Positions 1 to 7,600 of a stretch of DNA of 12,032 nucleotides are shown here, in pieces (the stretch's first letter is position 1; each line of letters opens with the position of its first letter). The stretch is from Bacteriovoracaceae bacterium (GTDB lineage Bacteria; Bdellovibrionota; Bacteriovoracia; Bacteriovoracales; Bacteriovoracaceae), in NCBI GenBank assembly GCA_947440875.1, contig CANETG010000059.1, positions 1-12,032 of the forward strand, read 5' to 3'. A program made the translations under genes and the position numbers. Under the pieces are notes generated by a model, which saw only the letters and a program-made list of their open reading frames with translations, made no database searches and was not told the DNA's origin.

Positions 1-560
1 CCCTGGATAATCCCGAAAAGTTTTTGATGAGACTTCAGTTGCACTGTTTTGCATCTCCCCGCCCAGCGGTGAGTGAGTTCCATCGATTTTTTGAGTGTCT
101 CTTTGGTCGCAGGAAGCTTCGGGCACTCATCAAAGGCCATGACGATATCACTCCCAAGAGCGGCTTGAATCTGCATCGATTTCTCAGGGGTAATGAGATG
201 CTTTGATCCATCAATGTGAGACTGAAAAGTCACCCCTTCTTCGGTCAATTTATTGATGTCGGAAAGTGAGAATACTTGGTAGCCGCCAGAATCGGTGAGA
301 ATCGGCCGGTGCCAGCTCATAAACTTGTGAAGACCACCCATTCTCTCGATCAACTCATGCCCCGGTTTCAAGTAGAGGTGGTAGGTATTGCCGAGAATAA
401 TTTGAGCATTCATGCGCTCGAGATCTTCCTGCCAGAGAGTTTTCACACTCGCGCGTGTTCCAACGGGCATAAAAATAGGTGTTTCGATTACACCATGCTC
501 TGTGTAAATTCGTCCGGCGCGCGCCTGTCCGTCCTGATTTTCAAGCTGAAAAAAGATCAT
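1..560 (-). CDS. tgt: Queuine tRNA-guanine transglycosylase, N-terminal part (cut by window edge)
   Basis: Tgt exchanges the wobble guanine of tRNAs with GUN anticodons for preQ1 during queuosine synthesis in the cytoplasm. Translating the minus strand from the ATG at 560 gives 186 codons that run off the window. Visible family motifs are ETPIFMPVGT (26-35), ILGNTYHLYLKPG (55-67), TDSGGYQVFSL (89-99, with the active-site Asp90), GSDIVMAFDECP (136-147) and FGIIQ at the edge. The nucleophilic Asp and the CxCxxC zinc site of the family would lie beyond the window. An in-frame TAA 9 nt upstream makes 560 the only possible start, and the N-terminus aligns from memory with E. coli Tgt. No good Shine-Dalgarno sequence precedes this ATG; the nearest, TAAGGA at 597-602, is far upstream and better placed for short leader ORFs. 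queA lies upstream on the same strand, separated by an opposite-strand gene. Confidence 0.97.
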   Translation of the reverse strand, partial: MIFFQLENQDGQARAGRIYTEHGVIETPIFMPVGTRASVKTLWQEDLERMNAQIILGNTYHLYLKPGHELIERMGGLHKFMSWHRPILTDSGGYQVFSLSDINKLTEEGVTFQSHIDGSKHLITPEKSMQIQAALGSDIVMAFDECPKLPATKETLKKSMELTHRWAGRCKTVQLKSHQKLFGIIQ

Positions 561-595
561 TCGTTTTGTTTATCACATCTTCTGTCATGACGCAT
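541..595 (-). other. Candidate leader ORFs overlapping the tgt start
   Basis: Two tiny ORFs sit between TAAGGA (597-602) and tgt. One starts at ATG 588, 8 nt after AAGGA, and encodes MTEDVINKTNDLFSA with its stop at 541, inside tgt. The other starts at ATG 595 and encodes MRHDRRCDKQNE; its TGA overlaps the tgt ATG as ATGA. Since tgt has no Shine-Dalgarno of its own, either could deliver ribosomes to it by coupling. This is inference: short ORFs arise easily by chance and there is no conservation evidence. Confidence 0.2.
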
Positions 596-624
596 GTCCT
601 TATTGAGAATTTTCCGAAGTGGTT

Positions 625-643
625 TAAGCTTATCCTTAAGGAG
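625..643 (+). promoter_or_regulatory. TAAGCTTA palindrome and strong RBS before the EF-hand gene
   Basis: The 88-bp region between divergent tgt and the gene at 649 holds the palindrome TAAGCTTA (625-632), followed by TTAAGGAG (636-643), a strong Shine-Dalgarno 5 nt before the ATG. The same palindrome recurs at 3005-3012 in the queA intergenic region. TTGAGA (603-608) could be a -35 box, but the matching -10 (about 625-631) is weak and would start the RNA almost at the Shine-Dalgarno. The promoter is therefore not assigned. Confidence 0.3.
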
Positions 644-648
644 TTCCC

Positions 649-1977
649 ATGAAATTTTTCGCTTTTCTCTTTGCGGTCGTGACCCTGTCTGCCTGGGGTG
701 CGCGTCCGGATCAAGCTTTTTCATTCAAAGAAAACACCTGCGTGTGCCGAAATGATAAACCGATCAGTAAAGGTGATTGCGCCAACGTCTGTCGCGGAAA
801 AAATACCAAAGGAGCGGATGTCCTTTTCGGTGAATTCAGCGTGAGCTCAGTTATTGCCAACAGTTCTTTGAAGCACGTCAGAAACTGGTGCTATAAATAC
901 TTGATCGGCGATTCTGGAAACCCAAAATGTGTCCTCGAAGCGACAGACAGTCAGAATAAAAAAACCATTCTCACGAGCTTTTCTTTTCCTAAAAATAATT
1001 CATTTTCGGCGGATGTCTCTTCTCTTATCGAAGATGAAACCTACTGGTTCCGTTTGATTGAGACGACGTCGAAGGCGAAGTCCATTCCTTACGATGTTTA
1101 TATCTTTGACCCGATTGGAATTCCGCTCAGAGCGTCTGGGATCAATCAGTACACCTGTCTCCAAAAACTTTGGCCGGATGGGAAGGTGCATTTTTACTAT
1201 CATCCGCGATTTGCTCCTTCGGCGGTAAGGCCCGTCGATAGTTTCATTTGTCACGATGTGGCCGCTCATGGAGAACTCGACAGCGAACTCTACCCGCGCC
1301 TCGAGACGATCACGGGAGTCACCAGTCTTTGGAACCAGACGAACTTTCTTTTCTTTGATAACAATAGTGACGGCGTTCTCGATGTGAACGAACTCTACAT
1401 GAAAAAAGTCGCTGAATCCGGCGGAGCGACCAAAGGGAATGCGCGTCTCTTCGGACTTCTCTCTGCTCCGGGATCCAAAGAAGTCAATGGTGAAGCAGGA
1501 AATTTTCTTTACAACCAACTGGGATTTCTCATGTCCTATTGGCTAGACAGTGAGACCTTAAAATCTTACTGCCCGGGTGAATTGCAATATTCATCGAGAA
1601 AACCTCACCACAAAGCGATTCAAGAGATCGTTGGAACCGCTACAGAGGGAATTTACGTTGCTGATCGTTCAGAAAATGAACTCCGCGATTATCTCTTTAT
1701 CCGCGAAACAGATCTTAAGGCAGTTTGGTTTCTCATCAAAAATGGTGTGCCGACAAAACCCACTGAATCCGATGCCCAGTTTCAAACAATTTATTTTCAC
1801 TACCCTCTCAATAAAGAAGCTCCGTTCGTGAAAGGCCCCCATCAAAAAACTTATCGTCTTCGCTCAGAAGATGATGTGGGCAATCTTTCTAATCTCCAGG
1901 CATTTATTGGAGAATCGGGTGAAATGATCGCGCACCCGTCCCACGATAGAAAAATTGGCTGTATCCCTAAGCTCTAG
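649..1977 (+). CDS. Secreted Cys-rich protein with one EF-hand loop, unknown function
   Basis: The 442-aa product starts with a clear Sec signal peptide (hydrophobic residues about 3-15, likely cleavage after AWGA, residue 18), so it should act in the periplasm or outside the cell. A cysteine cluster follows (C31, C33, C44, C48, then C81 and C94), suggesting disulfides. Residues 237-248 read DNNSDGVLDVNE, a complete canonical EF-hand loop: Asp1, Asn3, Asp5, Asp9 and Glu12 in coordinating positions, with Gly6. I recognise no enzymatic motif and do not know the family. The start is fixed by TTAAGGAG 5 nt upstream and by the signal peptide. The gene lies opposite to and between queA and tgt, and its last 11 bp overlap the queA 3' end tail to tail, leaving no room for a separate terminator. 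Confidence 0.9.
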   Translation: MKFFAFLFAVVTLSAWGARPDQAFSFKENTCVCRNDKPISKGDCANVCRGKNTKGADVLFGEFSVSSVIANSSLKHVRNWCYKYLIGDSGNPKCVLEATDSQNKKTILTSFSFPKNNSFSADVSSLIEDETYWFRLIETTSKAKSIPYDVYIFDPIGIPLRASGINQYTCLQKLWPDGKVHFYYHPRFAPSAVRPVDSFICHDVAAHGELDSELYPRLETITGVTSLWNQTNFLFFDNNSDGVLDVNELYMKKVAESGGATKGNARLFGLLSAPGSKEVNGEAGNFLYNQLGFLMSYWLDSETLKSYCPGELQYSSRKPHHKAIQEIVGTATEGIYVADRSENELRDYLFIRETDLKAVWFLIKNGVPTKPTESDAQFQTIYFHYPLNKEAPFVKGPHQKTYRLRSEDDVGNLSNLQAFIGESGEMIAHPSHDRKIGCIPKL

Positions 1978-2995
1978 GTTTTCTCAGAATAAGCATCCCA
2001 TCACCATAAGAAAAAAATCTGTACCTCTCCTCTACCGCCAGTCGGTAGAGCGAGAGCGTTTTCTCGCGGCCAATGAGCGAACTCACGAGCATGAGCAGTG
2101 TGGACTTCGGAAGATGAAAATTTGTAATGAGCGCATCAATCGATTTAACCTCGACACCTGGGTGAAGAAATATCGATGTCGCCCCGCTGGCCTCTTGGGA
2201 GCGCTCGTAACTTTCTAACGTGCGAAGTGATGTCGTCCCTACAGCGACTCGAAATTTTGCCTCATTAATTTTTTTTAAATTTTCCTGGTCAATCGAATAC
2301 ATCTCTTCATGCATTTTATGATCGAGAATATTTTCACCTTTGACCTTCGCAAAAGTTCCGATTCCCACATGAAGAGTCACCGTCGCGAGGGTATGTTTTT
2401 TTTCTAAATTTTGAAGAAGCTCGGACGAAAAATGAAGGCCCGCCGTCGGTGCTGCGACCGAGCCAGTTTCCTTGGCGTAAATCGTCTGATAAGTTTTTTT
2501 GTCTTCCTCATCGCTCTGCCCATTCCGAATGTAGGGAGGGATGGGAATCTTCGCCACTTTTTCTAAAATTTCGGAGAGCCTTTCTGGACCCACGTTGAAG
2601 GATACTTGAAATGTTCCTCGAGGATTAATTTTCACAACCTGAGCAGTCAGTTCACCAAAGAAGTAGGTATCACCGATTTTCTTTTTTCCGGTAGTCCCGA
2701 CAAGTGCCTCGTACGTATCACTTACAGGGGTCAGAGTGAGAAGAAAAACTTCGGCTTCCCCACCGGTCTGTTTTTTCCCCAAAAGACGGCAGGGAAAAAC
2801 CTTGGAGCGGTTAAAGACGATGGTTGAGTTTTCCGGCAGAAATCCCGGAAGATTTTGAAAAGTCGTATGCCTCACAGTGTCCGTTGCTTCATCGTAGACC
2901 AAAAGGCGCGAGGAATGGCGGTCAGGCACCGGTCTCTCCGCGATAAGCTCGGGCGGAAGTTCGTAATCGTAGGATGACAGTTGATAATCGTTCAT
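1967..2995 (-). CDS. queA: S-adenosylmethionine:tRNA ribosyltransferase-isomerase
   Basis: QueA transfers and isomerises the ribosyl group of S-adenosylmethionine onto preQ1 in tRNA, giving epoxyqueuosine, the step after Tgt. The 342-aa product is near the usual length (E. coli about 356) and carries the family motifs in order: IPIPPYI (150-156), GSVAAPTAGLHF (178-189), LHVGIGTF (208-215), HKMHEE (226-231), VGTTSLRTLES (252-262), TNFHLPKSTLLMLVSS (291-306) and YRFFSYGDGMLI (325-336). The start at 2995 is the only candidate after the in-frame stop upstream; its Shine-Dalgarno is poor. The gene reads toward tgt, as in the common queA-tgt operon, but an opposite-strand gene lies between them. 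A run of eight A on the coding strand (2396-2403, within residues about 198-201) is a possible slippage site, although the frame is intact. Confidence 0.98.
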   Translation of the reverse strand: MNDYQLSSYDYELPPELIAERPVPDRHSSRLLVYDEATDTVRHTTFQNLPGFLPENSTIVFNRSKVFPCRLLGKKQTGGEAEVFLLTLTPVSDTYEALVGTTGKKKIGDTYFFGELTAQVVKINPRGTFQVSFNVGPERLSEILEKVAKIPIPPYIRNGQSDEEDKKTYQTIYAKETGSVAAPTAGLHFSSELLQNLEKKHTLATVTLHVGIGTFAKVKGENILDHKMHEEMYSIDQENLKKINEAKFRVAVGTTSLRTLESYERSQEASGATSIFLHPGVEVKSIDALITNFHLPKSTLLMLVSSLIGREKTLSLYRLAVEERYRFFSYGDGMLILRKPRA

Positions 2996-3027
2996 AGTTT
3001 CACGTAAGCTTAGAGGGGGGGCTTTTT
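2996..3027. promoter_or_regulatory. 32-bp divergent intergenic region of queA: palindrome, parS-like half-site, G7 tract
   Basis: Only 32 bp separate the divergent starts of queA and the gene at 3028. The stretch contains GTTTCACGT (2997-3005), identical to the left core of the bacterial parS consensus but lacking the right arm. It also has TAAGCTTA (3005-3012), the same palindrome as at 625-632, and seven G (3015-3021) that form the Shine-Dalgarno of the plus-strand gene. Promoters for both genes cannot fit here independently; at least one probably lies inside the opposite gene. Confidence 0.35.
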
Positions 3028-3294
3028 ATGATGAAATTTCTTTTTCCGCTACTTTTTCTTTCCAATATTGTTTTTGCTCAGTCTTCCCATGAAGAAGCTA
3101 TCATCCTCAATCAAGAGCTCCAGTTTCTAGAAAACTCCGCTGCTGATCTTCGTGTCCCAGGGAGCATCAGCGAAGTCGAGATTGAAGAAAAGTCCCCTGA
3201 AGAGCTTAGTCTTGAAAGTACCTATTTCAACGACTCTGAAAAAGACGAAATCCGTACTCGCCTGGCCGCACCAAAAAGGGTGAGAGGATTTTAA
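3028..3294 (+). CDS. Small secreted acidic protein, unknown function
   Basis: The product is 88 aa, or 87 aa if the second of two tandem ATGs is used. Residues 1-17 form a typical signal peptide ending IVFA before QSS, so the mature protein of about 71 aa is exported. It is rich in Glu, Ser and Leu, likely helical, and ends in a short basic tail (PKRVRGF). It has no cysteine and no motif I know. The ribosome binding site is AG followed by a G7 tract, then CTTTTT and ATGATG. The stop uses TTAA at 3291-3294, which is also the stop of the convergent gene. The signal peptide and ribosome binding site support a real gene. Confidence 0.75.
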   Translation: MMKFLFPLLFLSNIVFAQSSHEEAIILNQELQFLENSAADLRVPGSISEVEIEEKSPEELSLESTYFNDSEKDEIRTRLAAPKRVRGF

Positions 3295-3536
3295 GCCTTC
3301 GCCGCTCCGTACATGGTCACAAGTCCGAACACTTTGACCATGAGACTATCAAACCAAGTTTTCACAGCGACAAAGCCCGAATATGAAGTCACCCCAGAGA
3401 GCATCAGCTTCAAAATGTTAGTGAGGATCTCGAGCGCTGGTTCAAGATTTAATTTTTTCGAAATTAGATCGAAAATATTTTTAGCTTCCATCACATTCTT
3501 GCCTTTGACGACATAGAGAGGATTTTTGTTTTTCAT
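3291..3536 (-). CDS. 81-aa helical protein translationally coupled to ParA, unknown function
   Basis: The small cytoplasmic protein has no signal peptide. The N-terminal half is basic and polar (MKNKNPLYVVKGKNVMEAKN). The rest looks like two or three amphipathic to hydrophobic helices (about residues 20-75), perhaps a helical bundle or a membrane-associated segment. I do not recognise the family. The start codon overlaps the stop of the upstream ParA gene as ATGA (3533-3536), the classic arrangement for translational coupling, so the two proteins are probably made together and may act together. No ParB gene is visible, so this protein is a candidate partner or cargo adaptor for the ATPase; that is inference. 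The stop is shared with the convergent gene through TTAA. Confidence 0.75.
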   Translation of the reverse strand: MKNKNPLYVVKGKNVMEAKNIFDLISKKLNLEPALEILTNILKLMLSGVTSYSGFVAVKTWFDSLMVKVFGLVTMYGAAKA

Positions 3537-4378
3537 ATAAGTTCCTTTTGAACGGCATCTGCCATGACCGTGAACTGGCGCTGAAGATCTTTAAACTCAA
3601 CTGACTTGAAGTGGAAAACGGACTTTCTCTGCGCCAGTGATTTTATAAATTGGACTTTATTGGTGAACGGCTCATGAATCATCGCTTGTCCCAATGACCC
3701 CGTGATCTCGAGGAGATCAGTGTTCGCCTGCTTTCTTCTCGTATCAAAAAGATTCGGAATGTAGCCAAGATTTTTAGGCGTACTTGTGATTTCCATTTCC
3801 GCGATATCCGTCACAACTTGCTGGATATTCCGAAGACCCTGCTCAGAGAAACGATCTGGAATGAAGGGATAAAGAACACCATCAGCAGCACAAAGGATGT
3901 TGACAACGAGAAGTCCCAGAGTCGGCGGACCATCAATGATGATCACATCGTACTGCGAGCGAAGTTCGTATTTTTCGATAAACTTTTTCAAGATTAGTTG
4001 TCTCGGAGAATTGATTCCTGCCACTGTCAGCTCAAAACCAGAAAGTTCCTGGCCCGCAGGAAGAATGTCAATCCCCTCTTCGGCCTTCACAATGACATCA
4101 GAAATAAGGGTGTTGTTGTGAAGAGGCTTGAGCTCTTTGACTGAATTAATGAGAAGCTGATGAATTGTTTTTCCCTCTTCAATTCTCACATCAAAGAGCG
4201 AAGAAAAATTTGTTTGCGGATCCATATCAAGACAGAGAACTTTTTTACCATTACTTTTAAATGCGTGCGCGAGATTAAACGCCATCGTCGTTTTTCCGAC
4301 TCCACCTTTTTGATTCATGAGAGCAATAACTTTTCCGTCAGGATCAGGAGAAGACTCTTTTTTAAAAATATTGAACAT
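3533..4378 (-). CDS. ParA/Soj-family Walker ATPase (orphan, no ParB seen)
   Basis: The 281-aa product belongs to the ParA/MinD superfamily, whose members dimerise on ATP and bind DNA or membrane nonspecifically to segregate or position cargo. The deviant Walker A motif is KGGVGKTT (24-31, with signature Lys24 and Lys29), the A' motif is LDMDPQTN (50-57) and Walker B is DVIIIDGPP (144-152, Asp149). The C-terminal part (about 205-280) keeps the Soj-like pattern around NLFDTRRKQ and the following helix. The first 15 residues are a short extension, too small for the helix-turn-helix of plasmid type Ia ParA, so it fits the short Soj-like class. GGAG 9 nt before the ATG supports the start. It is coupled to the 81-aa gene downstream and diverges from the giant lipoprotein gene. 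Without ParB or a replication gene nearby, chromosome partitioning is not implied; protein positioning is equally possible. Confidence 0.93.
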   Translation of the reverse strand: MFNIFKKESSPDPDGKVIALMNQKGGVGKTTMAFNLAHAFKSNGKKVLCLDMDPQTNFSSLFDVRIEEGKTIHQLLINSVKELKPLHNNTLISDVIVKAEEGIDILPAGQELSGFELTVAGINSPRQLILKKFIEKYELRSQYDVIIIDGPPTLGLLVVNILCAADGVLYPFIPDRFSEQGLRNIQQVVTDIAEMEITSTPKNLGYIPNLFDTRRKQANTDLLEITGSLGQAMIHEPFTNKVQFIKSLAQRKSVFHFKSVEFKDLQRQFTVMADAVQKELI

Positions 4379-4525
4379 TTATTTTCACTCCGTGAGAGGG
4401 CCTTTCAGCCAACTATTCTGGTCAGTAGTTGAATTCTTAAAATTTTCCCTCGCTCCACATCCTTTGTAAACTCCTGATTTCGCAAAGATTAGAGGCAACC
4501 CAGACCCCAAGAGGGCCGTCCCCGC
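4379..4525. promoter_or_regulatory. Divergent intergenic region, parA side, with imperfect dyad
   Basis: This is the parA-proximal part of the 248-bp region between parA and the lipoprotein gene. At 4411-4430 lies an imperfect dyad: AACTA pairs with TAGTT and CTG with CAG, with a two-base bulge, 33-52 bp upstream of the parA start. It could be an operator or a small hairpin in the parA leader. No convincing -35/-10 pair is visible on either strand, and no ORF or RNA gene is seen. Confidence 0.3.
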
Positions 4526-4571
4526 CTAGACTAAGACTGACTAGACAGCTCCAAGTCTAACCCAAGTCTAA
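4526..4571. repeat. TAGAC/GTCTA half-site cluster upstream of the lipoprotein gene
   Basis: Four copies of one pentamer lie within 44 bp: TAGAC at 4527-4531 and 4542-4546, and its reverse complement GTCTA at 4555-4559 and 4566-4570. The last two are part of an exact direct repeat, CCAAGTCTAA (4551-4560 and 4562-4571), offset by 11 bp, about one helical turn. The cluster ends 55 bp before the lipoprotein ATG, where a regulator would bind, and the arms could also pair in RNA. It is interpreted as a candidate operator; the binding protein is unknown. Confidence 0.45.
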
Positions 4572-4626
4572 GGAATTTCAGAAAATCTCCCGATGAACAC
4601 AAGAGACGGATCTAAAAGGATGAACC

Positions 4627-7600
4627 ATGGTTGGTTTAAAAAGTGTCTGGGTATTATTATTTTCGCTATTTTTATTCGGGGCATGTGTCGCGACTAATAA
4701 GCAAACTGAGTGTGGAACGAATGAAGCGTTCAACTCTCAGCTTCGGACATGCGTGCCGATTGTGCAGGGACCTTCTGCTTTCATTAACATCTCCTCTTTC
4801 TCCCCACTTTATACCTCAACTCGTTTTAAGAACGACACTACACCTGTCACGTTTACTATTGCCGTGAGCAATCCTTATGGCCAGAGCTACACCATTGAAT
4901 GGGATCTGAACTACAATGGGGCCATCCAAACAATCGCTGGCAACGTTCTTACGACTTCTGCATTCATACCGGTTCTCTACTCCGGAAACATTGGTTCAAA
5001 CGTCATCACCGCGAAAATTATTTCTGGTGGAGCAGTCGTTGACTCACATAATTTTGAAGTGACTCTTCAGGACAGCCCGAGACCGAACATCAACACGGGT
5101 TTGATCAATCCGGCCGACTACAATCCCATTTATTTTCCAGATAACACCGGAGTCCGTTTCTCTTTCACTGGAAGAAACAACGGGGCCACTGGGATCGGGA
5201 ACTACCGCGTCTTTTGGACCCTCACTAAAAACGGTGTGAATCTTCCCGCCTACGCGGAGACCGATACGTTCTCAAATACCTCGACGAATGGAACGAACGT
5301 CTTCATGTTCGGGCTCAACGACGGAAGCAACGATAAATTCAAACCGACGGACGCTGCTCTGGGTGTTGGGAACTACGTTCTCCGGACGAGGATGCAAGAC
5401 ACAATTTCCGGCGATACTGTCGCAGAACATCAGTGGAACATCACGGTCCAACAGCCGGCACTTGAGAGCATCTCTAGCACAAGCATTCCCGCCATCGGAG
5501 TGAACACGACTTCTTACCATGCGATTAATTATTCTCAGTTTCCTACTTACAACTTTGTTTACACCGGAACCACACAGTCAGACTTCTGCGTAACGATTGA
5601 CGACGGAGATGGGACTTACGACGGTGATGGTTTAGGTGTGCAGGTGAAGTGGTATCTCGAAGGACTCGGTGGAGATATCTGTACCAAAGAAACAGCAGAC
5701 ACCGATGGACCGCAGACTCTTTGCCTCGTCGATGCAACGAACTGCTCGGGCGGAGCTCCTTTTGATACGACTCTCCTTTCTTTTACAAACACGGCCTCTA
5801 CTGTGACTCAAAATCACTCCGTTGTGGCCCGAGTTTTTGATCGCCGGATCAATCAGGAATACACATCGACTCAAGTCTCTGCTCCACCAAATGCTTACCC
5901 ACTTGCATGGACAGTCGTGACAAAACCTCAAAACTCTTCTCCAACAGTTGGGTTCGGAACAGTTCAACCTACGGGTTGTGCTTCTGCCGGATCATTCTCT
6001 CGCACAGGCTGCGCCGTCACTCAGGGAACGAACTTCACCGTGAGCTTCACAGTGACAGATGATTTTTATTCGCCGGCGGTCGATACCACTCAGTTCATGT
6101 ACGATGTGGTTCTAAAGAAAAACGGAACCGCAATCAGTGGTACGGGTTGCACGAAGGCCTATGGGACTGCCACCGCTTACGGAACTCAGTACACCTGTAC
6201 GATGAACGTGCCGCATTTTGATGCCACTGGAGTTATTGATCCTTCGACCGGAGGCCCGTATGTCGTGGAAGCCGTCGTCTCTGATAACGGCTCGCCCATC
6301 AATGCGACTCCGGCCAGCGCCCAGGCTCTCACGTGGACTCTCACTATCGCCGAAGCCAACCCAAGTACGCTGTCGATTGTGATTCCTCAGGGAATAGTCA
6401 TCACGGGTTCAAACATCAGCCAAGACACTCCGGTCGTGAAAGTGTTTGATCCGGCCGGTACAAATTTTGCCAACGAGCTTGAAACAATTATTTTCCGTCC
6501 AAGTGTTGACGACGCTGAACGCGATAACCTCAAAATGAAAGTGTCTCTCTGTACCGACGGTGCACTTGCCTGTACGACATCGACTGCGATCACGACAGGG
6601 ACACTCGGTTTCGTGAGCTACCTGAGAAGTGCTTTCACTGTTCCGACAGCAAATCCTGGGCTCATCAGCGGATTTAATTATATCGTTCCGGAAGACCTCC
6701 TCCTTCAAGTCGGTCAGGACGTTGGAACCGGAGTCGCAACAGAGAGAGCCGTCTATTTTAAAATTGATGTCTCCGACGTGCCAAGTGTTCTGACAACAGC
6801 GGTGAAGAGTGACAGCGAAGTCTTCACTGTGTTTGTGAGAAACTTTAACCCGGCCCCTACTTGGGCCGGAACTCCGAACCCGGTCTTCTCCGCTCTTGCG
6901 ACGACCTCAACATACTACGATGTCGTGGTCGGTGTTCCGATCACGCTTGATCCTGGGACGGCCTCTGACACCTCAACTGACTCAGATGAAAGTACACTTT
7001 ACTACGACTACTTTATTTCAGACGACGGTGTGACGTGGGAAGAAATTCCGCGCACGAATGATCTCGTTAAAAATCTTATCTGGACACCGGACAATGGTTC
7101 AGCAACTCCAGTCAGAATCCGCGCCTGTGTGGGTGACCGACCTCTTGCCAACGCTGCGATTATCGCCAACGCCTCTCAGTGCGTGGGAGACTGGATTTTC
7201 AATGTAAAAGATGGTGTTAAACCTCTCACTGCCACAGGACTTACGGCGATGAACACAAACGGTTCCGCCGTTTGGTATGATACTTTTAATCCGAGTGTAT
7301 TCTACACCGCTTACGCTGGTGCCACCAACGATCTCATCTATGTCGAGAAGTCTGTGATCGAAGCAGATGGGGATATTGATACGACAAGTTTTGCGACCGT
7401 GACTTTCGGGGCCCTTCCTGCCAGTGGTGATACCGGAATGATCAAAGATATTTCCATCACGGGAACAGACGACGATCTCTACATTTCGTACGTCGCGAGC
7501 TCCGCTTCAACTCCGTCAGCTCTAGTTCCTCGCCTCCGGAGAATCGACAAAAACTTCGATTCCCCCATCGTTTCTCCCGCCGTTCTAGGGGCGAAAGAAG

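Noticed and set aside
276..590. 104-aa open frame on the plus strand
   Set aside because: It is fully antisense to tgt, whose motifs are unmistakable.
603..631. TTGAGA and an AAGCTT-like -10 as a sigma70 promoter for the gene at 649
   Set aside because: The -10 match is poor and the start point would fall on the Shine-Dalgarno, leaving almost no leader.
1000..1518. 172-aa open frame on the minus strand
   Set aside because: It lies antisense within the EF-hand gene, is rich in Arg, has no ribosome binding site or recognisable motif, and is explained by the codon bias of the real gene.
2396..2403. A8 run in queA as a programmed frameshift or pseudogene sign
   Set aside because: The reading frame is intact with all family motifs on both sides; such runs are common in A/T-rich Lys codons.
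4526..4571. Repeat cluster as a CRISPR array or plasmid iterons
   Set aside because: The units are only 5-10 bp with no spacer regularity, no cas genes and no replication initiator gene nearby.
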